A DNA stretch of 48,791 bases, from positions 1 through 48,791 of the forward strand of contig VGXI01000005.1 of the NCBI GenBank assembly GCA_016873475.1, written 5' to 3'. Shown here in pieces: positions 1-10,352 of this stretch. The DNA comes from a bacterium. Its GTDB lineage: Bacteria > Krumholzibacteriota > Krumholzibacteriia > JACNKJ01. The notes under the pieces are model-generated. The model worked only from the letters and a program-made list of their open reading frames with translations. It made no database searches and was not told the origin of the DNA. The translations under genes were made by a program, and so were the position numbers. Numbering within the stretch: the stretch's first letter is position 1; every line of letters starts with the position of its first letter.

Positions 1-1
1 G

Positions 2-406
2 CAACACATCCGCCGCGAGAAGGCGACCAGCAACATCTGCACGAACCAGGCCCTGATGGCCCTGGCCGCCACGGTCTACCTGGCGAGCCTCGGCGAGGCG
101 GGCCTGCGGGCGCTGGCCGCAGGGCTCGCCGACCGCGCGGGCCAGCTCGCCGCGCGCATCGAGCGCCTGCCGGGCTGGCGCCTCGCCTTCACGGGCGACC
201 TCTACCAGGAGTTCGTCGTCCAGGGGCCGCGGCCGGCCGCGGAGATCCTGCGCGCGGGGCGCGCCCGGGGCATCGCCGCCGGCATCGCCCTGGGCGAGGA
301 CTTCCCGGTGCTCGGGCCCACGAGCCTGCTGGTCACCGTATCCGAGAAGCACGGCCCGGCCGAGCTGGACCGCTTCGTCGCCTTCCTCGCGGAGGCCGGG
401 GCATGA
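2..406 (+). CDS. gcvPA: Glycine dehydrogenase (decarboxylating) subunit 1, C-terminal part
   Basis: This gene enters from the left edge; 134 codons of its 3' end are visible, open from base 2. GcvPA is the N-terminal half of the two-subunit P-protein of the glycine cleavage system, which decarboxylates glycine with PLP and passes the aminomethyl group to lipoyl-GcvH. The first visible residues read QHIRREKATSNICTNQAL, a highly conserved stretch of this family, so the reading frame clearly starts upstream of the window. The stop overlaps the gcvPB start as ATGA, which is typical of translationally coupled P-protein subunits. The split form, as opposed to one fused GcvP of about 950 residues, is common outside Proteobacteria. 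Identity is secure; the missing N-terminal two thirds cannot be assessed. Confidence 0.95.
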   Translation, partial: QHIRREKATSNICTNQALMALAATVYLASLGEAGLRALAAGLADRAGQLAARIERLPGWRLAFTGDLYQEFVVQGPRPAAEILRAGRARGIAAGIALGEDFPVLGPTSLLVTVSEKHGPAELDRFVAFLAEAGA

Positions 407-1884
407 GCGAGACGATCTTCGCCAAGAGCCGCCCGGGTCGCCCGGGCTTCGCGCTGCCCGCGAACCCGGCCCCCGGCGCCGCCCGCCTGGCCGCCGCCAA
501 GCGCCGCCGGGCGCCGCTGGGCCTGCCGGCCCTCGGCGAGCTGGAGGTCCTGCGCCACTACGTCGGGCTCTCGCTGCGCAACCACTCGATCGCGCGCGGC
601 TTCTACCCGCTCGGCTCCTGCACCATGAAGTACAACCCCGTGCAGAACGAGCAGCTCGCGGGGCTCCCCGGCTTCGCGGGCGTGCATCCGGCCCAGCCGG
701 CCGAGACCGCGCAGGGCTGTCTCGCGCTGCTCGCCGCCCTCGAGGAGGCCCTGGTCGCCATCACCGGGATGGCCGCCTTCACCCTGCAGCCGGCCGCCGG
801 CGCGCAGGGCGAGTTCGTCGCGATGCTGATCGCCCGCCGCTACCACCGGGATCGCGGCGAGGCGCGCGAGGTCGTCATCATTCCCGACAGCGCGCACGGC
901 ACGAACCCGGCCAGCGTGGCGATGGCGGGCCTGCGCCCGCTGACGGTCAAGTCCGGCCCCGACGGCCTGCTGCACCTGGACGCCCTCGAGGTGGCGCTGA
1001 GCGCTCAGGTCGCGGCGGTGATGCTGACCAATCCGAACACCCTCGGCCTCTTCGAGGCCGAGATCGAGGCGATTGCCGCTCGCGTCCACGCCGCCGGCGC
1101 CCTGCTCTACATGGACGGCGCCAACATGAATGCGCTCGTCGGGCGCGTGCGGCCGGGCGACATCGGCTTCGACATGATGCACCTGAACCTGCACAAGACC
1201 TTCTCGACGCCGCACGGCGGCGGCGGCCCGGGCGCCGGTCCGGTGGGGGTGCGCGCGGATCTCGCCCCGTACCTGCCCGGCCTGCGCGTGAGCGCGGGGC
1301 CGGACGGCGGCCTGCGCGCGGCGCCCGCGCCGCAGAGCGTGGGCGAGGTCCACGGGCACCACGGCAACTTCGGCATGCTGCTGCGCGCCTACGCCTACAT
1401 CCTGCGCTACGGCGGCGACGGCCTGGCCGACATCAGCGCGGGCGCGGTGCTCAACGCCAACTACCTGCAGGCGCGCCTGAAGGGTCTCTTCGAGGTACCC
1501 TATCCGGGCCCGTGCCTGCACGAGTTCGTCGCCAGCGGCAGCGGGCTGCGCGCCCACGGCGTGCGGACGACGGACGTCGCCAAGCGCCTGCTCGACTTCG
1601 GCGTCCACGCGCCGACGATCTACTTCCCGCTCATCGTGTCCGAAGCGCTGATGATCGAGCCGACGGAGACCGAGACCAAGGAGACGCTGGACGCCTTCGC
1701 GGGCTTCCTGGAGCGCATCGTCGAGGAGGCCGCCCGCGAGCCGGCGCTGCTCACGGGCGCTCCGCACGCGACGCCCGTCGGGCGTCTCGACGAGGCGCGG
1801 GCGGCCAAGCTGCTGGAGGTCGTCGAGCCCCTGGCCGAGGAGCCGGCGCCCGCGCCCGCGGCCGAAACGCGGGCGCCCCGCTGA
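403..1884 (+). CDS. gcvPB: Glycine dehydrogenase (decarboxylating) subunit 2
   Basis: This is the PLP-binding half of the P-protein, 493 residues, a normal length. The conserved FYPLGSCTMKYNP block lies near residue 67. The motif NLHKTFSTPHGGGGPG holds the probable Schiff-base lysine, Lys265. It forms a heterotetramer with GcvPA in the cytosol and releases CO2 from glycine. The start codon ATG sits inside the gcvPA stop (ATGA). The last 35 or so residues are Ala/Pro/Glu-rich and look like an unconserved tail. The next gene, a lipoyl/octanoyl transferase, fits the pathway because GcvH needs a lipoyl group. GcvH and GcvT are not in the window and may lie to the left. Confidence 0.96.
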   Translation: MSETIFAKSRPGRPGFALPANPAPGAARLAAAKRRRAPLGLPALGELEVLRHYVGLSLRNHSIARGFYPLGSCTMKYNPVQNEQLAGLPGFAGVHPAQPAETAQGCLALLAALEEALVAITGMAAFTLQPAAGAQGEFVAMLIARRYHRDRGEAREVVIIPDSAHGTNPASVAMAGLRPLTVKSGPDGLLHLDALEVALSAQVAAVMLTNPNTLGLFEAEIEAIAARVHAAGALLYMDGANMNALVGRVRPGDIGFDMMHLNLHKTFSTPHGGGGPGAGPVGVRADLAPYLPGLRVSAGPDGGLRAAPAPQSVGEVHGHHGNFGMLLRAYAYILRYGGDGLADISAGAVLNANYLQARLKGLFEVPYPGPCLHEFVASGSGLRAHGVRTTDVAKRLLDFGVHAPTIYFPLIVSEALMIEPTETETKETLDAFAGFLERIVEEAAREPALLTGAPHATPVGRLDEARAAKLLEVVEPLAEEPAPAPAAETRAPR

Positions 1885-2639
1885 GCGCCGGCGATCGGCC
1901 GGGCGCCTGGCGCCTGCGGCGCGACGGGGCCGCCGACGCCGCCACGAACATGGCGCGCGATCTCGCCCTCTTCGAGGCGCTCGAAGCGGGCGAGCCCGGG
2001 GCCCCGCCCACCCTGCGGCTCTATGCCTGGCGGCCCTGGGCCGTCTCCCTGGGCAGCCACCAGGAGCCCGCGCGCGCCCTGGACCTCGCCGCCCTCGCCG
2101 CCCGCGGCTATGACTGGGTGCGCCGGCCCACCGGCGGCCGGGCCGTGCTGCCCGCCGACGAAAACACCTATGCGCTGGCCGCGCCGCTGGCCGGGCCCTT
2201 CGCCGCGGGCCTCGCGAGCACGCACCGGCGCATCGCGGCCGCCCTGGCGCGCTTCTACCGCGGGCTCGGCCTGAGCGTGGCGCTGACGCGCCCCGCGCCG
2301 CCGGCGCTCCTGGATCCGCGCAGCCCCGCGCCCTGCTTCGCCGCGCCGGGGCTCGCCGAGCTGGCGGTGGCCGGCCGCAAGCTGGCGGGTTCGGCCCAGC
2401 GCCGCGGGCGCCGCGCCTTCCTCCAGCACGGCTCCCTGCCGCTCGGCCCCGCCCACCTGGAGCTCGCCCTGCTGCTTCCGCTGGACCCCGCGGCGCGACT
2501 GCGCTACCAAGAGGGCCTGGCGGCGCAGACGGTTTCGCTCGGCGAGCTGCTGCCCGCGCTGCCGCCACGAGAGAGCCTCGAAGCCGCGCTCGCCGCGGCG
2601 TTCGCCGAGGAATTCGCCGTCGTCTGGCTCGGAGCCTGA
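1881..2639 (+). CDS. LipM-like octanoyltransferase / lipoate-protein ligase family protein
   Basis: This protein belongs to the BPL/LplA/LipB fold and should transfer an octanoyl or lipoyl group to lipoyl domains such as GcvH. Visible motifs are an RRPTGGRAVLP block (cf. RRxTGGRAVxH of the family), a CFAAPG segment with Cys152 (LipM's catalytic Cys is near 150), GRKLAGSAQ with Lys167, and FLQHGSLPL. The start is not simple: the only ATG (1950) would cut off the conserved N-terminal strand WRLRRDGAADAATNMA. No ATG, GTG or TTG lies between the upstream end of homology and that point. The CTG at 1881 overlaps the gcvPB stop as CTGA, gives 252 residues and places Cys152 and Lys167 where expected, so I use it. 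LipM versus ligase cannot be settled here; the Cys favours LipM. Confidence 0.8.
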   Translation: MSAGDRPGAWRLRRDGAADAATNMARDLALFEALEAGEPGAPPTLRLYAWRPWAVSLGSHQEPARALDLAALAARGYDWVRRPTGGRAVLPADENTYALAAPLAGPFAAGLASTHRRIAAALARFYRGLGLSVALTRPAPPALLDPRSPAPCFAAPGLAELAVAGRKLAGSAQRRGRRAFLQHGSLPLGPAHLELALLLPLDPAARLRYQEGLAAQTVSLGELLPALPPRESLEAALAAAFAEEFAVVWLGA

Positions 2640-2670
2640 GGCCCCGTCCGCGTCGAGCCCGGAGCCCGCC

Positions 2671-3665
2671 ATGAACGCACCGCCCAGCGCCACGCCGCCG
2701 GCCGCCGCGGCTCTGCTCGAGGTGAGCGGGCTCTCCGTCGCGATCCGCGGCGCGCGGCCGCCGCTCCGGCTCGTCGAGGACTTCGCCTGCCGGCTGGCTC
2801 CCGGCCAGACCCTCAGTCTCGTCGGCGAGTCTGGCTGCGGCAAGAGCCTGAGCGCGCTCGCGCTGCCGGGGCTCCTGCCCCCCGACCTCGAGCGGACCAG
2901 CGAGCGTCTGCTCTGGCGTGGGCGCGAGATCGGCGGCCTCGCCGAGCGCGAGCGGCGCCGTCTGCGCGGCGCCGAGATCGCCTTCGTCTTCCAGGAGCCG
3001 CTGAGCAGTCTCAATCCCGTGCTGACGATCGGCACGCAGATCACCGAGGTCCTGAGAGCGCATCGCCGGCTCGGCCGGGCGGCGGCCCGCGCGCGGGCCC
3101 TCGCACTCCTGGCCGAAGTGGGCGTGCCGGCGCCGGCCGAGCGTCTCGGCGCCTACCCGCACGAACTCAGCGGCGGTCTCCGCCAGCGGGCGCTGATCGC
3201 GATGGCCCTGGCCTGCGATCCGGCGCTCCTCATTGCCGACGAGCCGACCACCGCCCTGGACGTCAGTCTGCAGGCCCAGGTGCTCGCGTTGCTCGCCGAG
3301 TTGCAGCGGCGCCGCGGCCTGGCGCTGCTGTTCATCACCCACGATTTCGGCGTCGTTTCCCAGCTCGGCGGGCGCGTGCTCGTGATGTATGCGGGGGAGG
3401 TGGTGGAGTCGGCGCCGACGGCGGCCCTGCTCGAGGCGCCCGCCCATCCCTACACGCGCGCCCTGCTCGCGAGCCTCCCGCGCCTGGATCGCAAGTGCGA
3501 GGCGACCGGCATCCCGGGATCGGTGCCGGCGCCGGGCCGCGCGCCGGCGGGCTGCCGCTTCCGCGACCGCTGTGGCCTCGCGCGCGCGGGCTGCGGGGAG
3601 CCCCAGATCCTGCGGCCCCTGGGCGCTGGCCGCGCCGCGCGCTGCTGGCTGGCGGAGGCCTCCGC

Positions 3666-3669
<4 letters not shown>
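2671..3669 (+). CDS. Dipeptide/oligopeptide ABC transporter ATP-binding protein (DppD/OppD-like)
   Basis: This is a cytosolic ATPase of a peptide/nickel-type (PepT family) importer, 332 residues. It has Walker A GESGCGKS (Lys58), the ABC signature ELSGGLRQR, Walker B LLIADEPTTALDV and an H-loop THDFG. The C-terminal extension with CRFRDRCGLARAGC resembles the oligopeptide/dipeptide transporter C-terminal region, whose cysteines can bind an iron-sulfur cluster in some members. It is followed by a DppF-like partner overlapping as GTGA, so the two form a heterodimeric ATPase pair. No permease or binding protein adjoins them. The matching permeases and binding protein lie at 18922-22291. Confidence 0.93.
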
Positions 3670-4481
<812 letters not shown>

Positions 4482-4516
4482 GCCAGTCCCCGCGCGCCCT
4501 GGCGGGAAGAATCCGG

Positions 4517-4546
4517 TTGACTCAAGCCTTTGCCACTCCCTACATT
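4517..4546 (+). promoter_or_regulatory. Candidate sigma-70 promoter for the TonB-dependent receptor operon
   Basis: TTGACT at 4517-4522 and TACATT at 4541-4546 are separated by 18 bp within a locally AT-richer stretch between the ATPase genes and the receptor. The leader to the receptor start at 4689 would be about 135 nt. The -10 is imperfect and no operator was recognised. Confidence 0.45.
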
Positions 4547-4688
4547 ATGGCCGATCAGGTTGACCTCCCCCCATCGATCGGACCCGTGGCAGCGAGAGCG
4601 CCGCAGCCGGCCCCCCAGGGGCTGGCGGGAGTGGGCGACAAGTGCCGCGCTGGCGCGGGCTTCCGGTGTTCGAAGGGAGCGGAACGCC

Positions 4689-7600
4689 ATGTCGAAGGGG
4701 ATCCGCATGTCCGGTCGCCGCACGCTCGCCGCCAGCCTACTCCTCACCCTGCTCCTGGTTCCGCAGTTCGCGCCGGCCCAGCAGATCGGCACCGTCCGCG
4801 GCGTCATCACGAACGCGGAGACGGGCGAGCCGCTGCCCTACGCGAACGTGGTCGTGGAGGGCACGAGTTTCGGCGCCATGACCGTCGAGGACGGCAGCTT
4901 CTCCTTCGTGCTGCCGGCGGGGACCTACACGCTGGTCGTCAGCTTCCTGGGCTACGAGCCCGGCCGCCGCGAGGGCGTCGGCGTGCTCAGCGAGAAGACG
5001 ACCACGGTCGACGTCGAGCTCAAACCCAGCGTCGCCCTGCAGCTCGAGACGGTGCTGGTGGAAGGCGAGGCGCCGGTGGTCGACGTGAAGAGCTCGGAGA
5101 CCACCAAGTCGAAGGACCAGGAGGACCTCAACGCCTTCGCCGTCGACAACGTGCAGGAGGCGATGGCCCTCGAGGCCGGCATCACGATGAAGGGCGGCGA
5201 CCTCTACGTGCGCGGCGGTCGCTCCGGCGAGGTCTCGATGATGATCGACGGCGTGCCGGTGAACGACCCCCTCGGCGGCGCCGTGCAGGTCTCCAACGTC
5301 GCGGTGGCCGAGGCGGAGGCCGTCATCGGCGGCATGGACGCCGAATTCGGCAACGCCCAGTCGGCGGTCTTCAACATCGTCACGCGCGAGGGCGGCAGCC
5401 AGTTCGAGGGTTCGGTCCGCTACTGGACGGACGACTACGGCCGCCAGGACAAGACCTACACCAACTACGACCGCCTCGCCGTCGGCCTCGGCGGCCCGCT
5501 CGTCAGCGACAACTTCCGCTGGTTCCTCTCGGCCGAGGCCGAGGGCAGCGACGGCGAGGACCTCACGCTCGATCGCCGGGACGAGTGGACGGGCCTGGGC
5601 GGCCTGCTCAAGTTCAAGGACCGCGCCGACGCCGGCCTCAACTTGCAGAACAAGGTGACCTGGCGCGTCAATCCCGACCTCAAGTTCAACCTGGAGTCCA
5701 GCGCCGCCTGGGACAAGAACGACGGCTACGTCCACAACTGGAACCAGGAAGGCTACGTGAACCGCCTGCACATGTTCGAGCGCCTGGAGCTGAGCGGCGA
5801 GACGGACGACCAGGGCGAGCACTTCTACTACGTCATCCGCGGCACCATGCCGGTGCTCCATGGCCCCTGGTACGCCGAGTACCGCGCGAACAAGGAGCGC
5901 CAGCGCCAGGGCCTGCCGAACGACTTCCAGAAGGTCCTGGTCAAGTACAAGCCCTCGGGTGCCGGAGCGCCGGTCTACGAGGTGGTCGATGCGATGCGCG
6001 TCAAGAGCGCCTACTCGGGCACCGAGTTCCTCGTGCTCACCGACGAGCTCTTCGACGGCTTCCTCGACTCCCTCAGCCGCTGGAGCTACGTCCGCGACGA
6101 CTCCTCGCAGGTCTACTACAACTCGGCCGAGCACACGCCGGCCAGCGACAACTTCACCAACAGCGTGAAGCTCGTCACGGTGCACAACATCAGCGAGGAC
6201 GTGTTCTACAAGCTGGCCCTGACGCGCCTGGACTTCCAGCGCCACAGCGCCGTCAACGACCAGCAGCCCTGGGAGTACAATACGGCCGGTCTGCCCGCGA
6301 CCCTGCACAACGGCGCCACCGTGCGCTCGGTGGCCGGCGAGATCTACTACACGGACCCCAACAACCCCTTCCTCGCCTCCGCCTACGACTATCCCGTCTA
6401 CTTCGACCGCGAGTCGGTGAGCTGGATCCTCAAGTTCGACCTCACCAGCCAGGGGCTGGGTGGGCACAAGTTCAAGACCGGCTTCCTTGCGCAGTACAAC
6501 GACATGTACAACGAGCAACTCACTTCGCCGGGCCGCACGCGCATCCTCGTCGACGATCAGACGGGTCGCGTGCTGGGGACGGCCCAGGGCACGAGCGCCA
6601 ACATCTTCCACAACTACGCGCCGCAGACCGCCTTCTACATGCAGGACCGCTGGGAGTACCGCGGGATGGTCGTCAACGGCGGGCTGCGCTACGACCTCTT
6701 CAGCCCCGGCACCGGCGTCGAGATCCTGCTGCGGGCGGAGGGCGTCGACCCGACGATCCAGCGCTACAAGCAGTCGCTGAGCCCGCGCCTGGGCCTCGCC
6801 TTCCCGATCACGGATCGGGACGTGTTCCACTTCCACTACGGCCGCTTCATCCAGGCGCCCGCGAACAACTACCTCTTCCAGAGCCAGGACCCGAACGCGG
6901 GCGTCGGCATCCTGGGCAACCCCGACCTCAACCCGGAGATCACCATCTCCTATCAGGCCGGCGTCAAGCACCAGTTCAGCGAGCACGTGGTCGGCGACTT
7001 CGCGCTGTTCTACAAGGACATCTTCGACCTGATCTCCTCGGCGACCGCGATCGACACGATCAGCGGCAACCAGTTCGGCCGCTACATCAACAAGGCCTAT
7101 GCCTCGGCGCGCGGCGTCGAGATCACGCTCAGCCGCCAGTTCGCCGACAACTACGGCGGGCAGGTCGCCTACACCCTGAGCTACGCGGACGGCGTCGCCT
7201 CGGATGCCGAGTTCGGCGCTACCAGCGCTTCCGGCCTCACGCATCTGCCGACGAAGGAGTTGCCCCTGGGCTGGGACGAGCGCCACTCGCTCTCCGTCAC
7301 GCTCCGGCTCGCCGATCCCGGGAGCTGGGGCGGGTCGGTGATCTACAGCTTCGGCTCGGGCTTCCCCTATACGCCGGCCTTCCGCTACGTCCGCCGGCAG
7401 GATCCGGAGCTCGAGAACAGCCGCCGCTACCCAGCCACGCACAGCCTCTCGCTGCAGGCGGAGAAGTACTTCAATGTCTGGGGGCAGGATCTGACCCTCT
7501 TCTTCGACGGCCGCAACCTGCTCGACCAGGAGCAGATCGCCAGCCACGACCCCGGCATCTACCCGGGGCTGCGCTATGCCCAGAACGCCTACACCACCTA

Positions 7601-7742
7601 CCTGACCGAAACGGGTCAGTACGGCGGCGCCTACCTGGCCGACATGGACGGCGACGGCGAAGACGAATTCCACCCGGTGGAGGACCCGCGGGTCTTCAGC
7701 CCGCGGCGGATCTTCCGCATCGGCTTCGGCTTCGAGTTCTAG
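4689..7742 (+). CDS. TonB-dependent receptor with carboxypeptidase-regulatory-like N-domain
   Basis: This is an outer-membrane beta-barrel receptor of 1017 residues. A signal peptide (about residues 1-33, ending APAQQ) is followed by a CarboxypepD_reg-like beta-sandwich (GVITNAETGEPLPYANV to FLGYEPG, about residues 37-95). Next comes a plug domain with LYVRGGRSGEVSMMIDGVPVNDP, then a barrel rich in alternating aromatic strands that ends with the aromatic-terminated RIGFGFEF. This is the SusC-like organisation known from FCB bacteria. The start at 4689 is preceded by GAAGGGAG; the longer upstream frame has no signal peptide and was rejected. It heads an apparent operon with a large secreted protein and a PorV-like protein, and an ExbBDD-TonB set follows. 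The ligand is unknown. Confidence 0.92.
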   Translation: MSKGIRMSGRRTLAASLLLTLLLVPQFAPAQQIGTVRGVITNAETGEPLPYANVVVEGTSFGAMTVEDGSFSFVLPAGTYTLVVSFLGYEPGRREGVGVLSEKTTTVDVELKPSVALQLETVLVEGEAPVVDVKSSETTKSKDQEDLNAFAVDNVQEAMALEAGITMKGGDLYVRGGRSGEVSMMIDGVPVNDPLGGAVQVSNVAVAEAEAVIGGMDAEFGNAQSAVFNIVTREGGSQFEGSVRYWTDDYGRQDKTYTNYDRLAVGLGGPLVSDNFRWFLSAEAEGSDGEDLTLDRRDEWTGLGGLLKFKDRADAGLNLQNKVTWRVNPDLKFNLESSAAWDKNDGYVHNWNQEGYVNRLHMFERLELSGETDDQGEHFYYVIRGTMPVLHGPWYAEYRANKERQRQGLPNDFQKVLVKYKPSGAGAPVYEVVDAMRVKSAYSGTEFLVLTDELFDGFLDSLSRWSYVRDDSSQVYYNSAEHTPASDNFTNSVKLVTVHNISEDVFYKLALTRLDFQRHSAVNDQQPWEYNTAGLPATLHNGATVRSVAGEIYYTDPNNPFLASAYDYPVYFDRESVSWILKFDLTSQGLGGHKFKTGFLAQYNDMYNEQLTSPGRTRILVDDQTGRVLGTAQGTSANIFHNYAPQTAFYMQDRWEYRGMVVNGGLRYDLFSPGTGVEILLRAEGVDPTIQRYKQSLSPRLGLAFPITDRDVFHFHYGRFIQAPANNYLFQSQDPNAGVGILGNPDLNPEITISYQAGVKHQFSEHVVGDFALFYKDIFDLISSATAIDTISGNQFGRYINKAYASARGVEITLSRQFADNYGGQVAYTLSYADGVASDAEFGATSASGLTHLPTKELPLGWDERHSLSVTLRLADPGSWGGSVIYSFGSGFPYTPAFRYVRRQDPELENSRRYPATHSLSLQAEKYFNVWGQDLTLFFDGRNLLDQEQIASHDPGIYPGLRYAQNAYTTYLTETGQYGGAYLADMDGDGEDEFHPVEDPRVFSPRRIFRIGFGFEF

Positions 7743-7780
7743 CGACGGGGCTGGGGGACAGCCGCCGGAAAGGACCCGGG

Positions 7781-10297
7781 ATGTCTGCACGCAACCAGAA
7801 GTTCGCCGCGTGCCTGGGCAGCCTGCTCTGCCTGGTACCGCTCGCGCTGCCGGCTGCCGCCCGCCAGGAGTTGCCGGCGGGCTACAGCGCCCTGCCACAG
7901 GGCTCCCAGGGCACGCTGGTGCTGGACGGCACCTTCGTCCACAACGTGGGCGAGCTGCAGATGAACATCACGAACTTCGGCGTCTTCGGCTCCTACCCGA
8001 ACAGCTTCTTCCCCATGGCCGAGTCGCCCTCGGCGCAGTGGCCGGCGGGCAGCGGCGTCGAGTACCTCTGGGGCGCCGGCCTCTGGTGCGGCGCCCGCGT
8101 TTCGGGCATTCCCCGCGTCTCGACCAGCGATTACGGGCTCTGGGAGTTCCGCCCGGGCATCGAGCCGATCTACACGCTCTACCGCAGCTTCGAGGGCACC
8201 CGTGGCGGCAACCGCCTGCCCTCGCCGGCGGCTGACGACGACAACGACGGCAAGATCGACGAGGATCCCCTCAACGGCTTCGACGACGATCGCGACGGCG
8301 CCGTCGACGAGGACTACGCCGCGATCTCCAACCAGATGTTCCGCTGCACCTATCGCGACGACCTGCCCGAGAGCTTCGCCAACTCGGCCGACCACCAGCC
8401 GCTGAACCTCTTCGTCGTCCAGGAGACCTATCAGTGGGAGAACGACCGCGTCGACGACTTCGTCGGGGTGGAATTCACGGTCTACAACATCGGTGAGGCA
8501 ACGCTGGAGGACTTCTACCTCGGCTTCTTCGCCGATGCCGACGTCGGCGCGCGCAGCCGCCCGAACAACTACGAGGACGACCTGGTCGACGTCATCGACG
8601 CCTCGGCCTGCGTGAAGAAGGGCGCCTTCGAGATCCCGGTGAAGTACGCCATGGGCGTCGCCTACGACCAGGACGGCGATCTCGACGGCGACTCGCCCGC
8701 CCTCGGCCAGATCGGCATCATGTTCATGGGGCACACCATCGATCCTGCCGGCGTCGTCGCGCCCGTGCGGACGACGCTGCGCTCCTGGCAGGCCTTCAGC
8801 GGCAGCGCCTCCTTCGAGGACGGCGGCGACCCCACGAACGACGAACAGCGCTACGCCCTGATGAGCGCCGAGACCAGTGACAAGAAGGCCAACGTGCCGC
8901 GCGACTACCGCATGCTGCTCTCGGCCGGGCCCTTCCTCGTTGCCGCTGGCGACAGCCTCAGGTTCCAGGTCGCCTTCGTCGTCGGCCTCGGGCGGGAGGG
9001 GCTGCTCGAGAACGCCGCCCAGGCGAAGCTGACCTACGACGGCAACTGGTTCAATCTCGACGGCGACATCGGGACGCCTGCCGCCTACTGCGCCGAGACC
9101 TTGCTCTTCGATCCGCTCAGCGACATCGAGTGGAGCAATCCCTGCGATTCCCTCGCGCCGCCCATCCTGGTGCCCAAGGGCACTCGCGCCTGGGTGAATG
9201 ACGACTGCCGCTTCGAGAACGAGGCCAATGCCCTCTGCCAGCCGGGCGCCGTCTACGGCTCCGAGGACTGGTGGTGCACGGGCGTCGACGGGCTCGAGCG
9301 TCAGATCAACTGGCTCTACGGCTCGCCGCCGCCGCCGCCCAACCTGCGTATCTGGCCCACCGAGGGCAAGAACGTGCTCTTCTGGGACAACTTCAGCGAG
9401 ACGATCCCGGACGTCAGCGAGCTCATCTACGACTTCGAGGGCTACCGCATCTGGCGCGCCGACAACTGGGACCGCCCCTTCGGTTCCTCCGAGGCCAACG
9501 GTCCGAGCTCGGACCTCTGGATGCTGCTCGCCGAGTACGACCTCCAGAACGGCCTCGGCGCCGACACCGGCCTGGAGAGCCTGCGCTACCAGCCGAACAT
9601 CGACGCGTCGCTGCTCACCTTCTACACCGATGCGCTGATGGACAACCCGAACATCCAGTCCGCGCGGGAACTGCTGCCGCCAACCGGCTACTCGCTGGCC
9701 GAGGCGGACACGGCGATCGCCGTCGCCAAGACGCAGCTCGGCTTGCCTGGTGGCAAGCTGTACTATCGCTACGCGGACACGCGCGTGCACACCGGCATGC
9801 ACTACTTCTACTCGGCGACGGCGCTGGACCACCAGCGGGTCTTCCAGGACGGCGTCCAGATCGGCTTCGCCGAGGGTCTGTCCGGCGACCCCTCGAGCGG
9901 CTTTCTCTACACGGTGCCGCAGAGCGCCAGCCAGCCGAGCTGGAAGTACAACAAGGACGCCGTCTACGTCGTGCCGAACCCGGCAACGCGCAGTTCGATG
10001 GCGCCCTGGGCGCTCAATCCCAACAACGACGATCCGACCGGCCTCAAGGTCGAGTTCCGTCACCTGCCCGCTGCGCGCTGCACGATTCGCATCTACACGC
10101 TGGCGGGCGATCTGGTGAAGGAGATCGTCCACGACCAAACGGCCGCCATCGCGACGGGGGACTACGCCTCCACGGGCACGGCGGGGTGGGATCTGGTGAG
10201 CCGCAACGGCCAGGACGTGGCCAGCGGCGTCTATATCTTCTCGGTGGAGGCCGACGGCTTCGAGCGGGCGGTCGGCAAGTTCATCGTCATTCGCTGA
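7781..10297 (+). CDS. Large secreted protein with Asp-rich repeats and FlgD-like C-terminal tail
   Basis: This exported protein has 838 residues. It has a signal peptide (about 1-27, ending PAAARQ) and a long unrecognised N-terminal region. An aspartate-rich stretch at about residues 152-179 holds two copies of a DxDxDG..DED-like pattern, as in calcium-binding secreted proteins, and a further DQDGDLDGD lies near 295. After about residue 510 comes a region with fibronectin-III-like spacing (EGYRIWRAD, HYFYSATALD). Residues 729-838 form a FlgD Ig-like/T9SS-type tail beginning YVVPNPATRS and containing IRIYTLAGDLVKEI and GVYIFSVEA. Such tails direct or anchor surface proteins in FCB bacteria. 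It lies 38 bp after the TonB-dependent receptor and 55 bp before a PorV-like gene, which suggests a receptor/partner/shuttle set. The reading frame stays open far upstream by GC bias, but homology and the signal peptide begin at 7781. Function is unknown. Confidence 0.85.
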   Translation: MSARNQKFAACLGSLLCLVPLALPAAARQELPAGYSALPQGSQGTLVLDGTFVHNVGELQMNITNFGVFGSYPNSFFPMAESPSAQWPAGSGVEYLWGAGLWCGARVSGIPRVSTSDYGLWEFRPGIEPIYTLYRSFEGTRGGNRLPSPAADDDNDGKIDEDPLNGFDDDRDGAVDEDYAAISNQMFRCTYRDDLPESFANSADHQPLNLFVVQETYQWENDRVDDFVGVEFTVYNIGEATLEDFYLGFFADADVGARSRPNNYEDDLVDVIDASACVKKGAFEIPVKYAMGVAYDQDGDLDGDSPALGQIGIMFMGHTIDPAGVVAPVRTTLRSWQAFSGSASFEDGGDPTNDEQRYALMSAETSDKKANVPRDYRMLLSAGPFLVAAGDSLRFQVAFVVGLGREGLLENAAQAKLTYDGNWFNLDGDIGTPAAYCAETLLFDPLSDIEWSNPCDSLAPPILVPKGTRAWVNDDCRFENEANALCQPGAVYGSEDWWCTGVDGLERQINWLYGSPPPPPNLRIWPTEGKNVLFWDNFSETIPDVSELIYDFEGYRIWRADNWDRPFGSSEANGPSSDLWMLLAEYDLQNGLGADTGLESLRYQPNIDASLLTFYTDALMDNPNIQSARELLPPTGYSLAEADTAIAVAKTQLGLPGGKLYYRYADTRVHTGMHYFYSATALDHQRVFQDGVQIGFAEGLSGDPSSGFLYTVPQSASQPSWKYNKDAVYVVPNPATRSSMAPWALNPNNDDPTGLKVEFRHLPAARCTIRIYTLAGDLVKEIVHDQTAAIATGDYASTGTAGWDLVSRNGQDVASGVYIFSVEADGFERAVGKFIVIR

Positions 10298-10352
10298 GGA
10301 CGGGGCCCCACGGGGAGCCGCTTCGGACACGAGTTCCTGCGGGAGGTAGAAC

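Noticed and set aside
202-3447. 1081-codon minus-strand open frame
   Set aside because: It is antisense to gcvPB, the LipM-like gene and dppD, has no homology-like pattern, and is typical of long antisense frames in GC-rich DNA.
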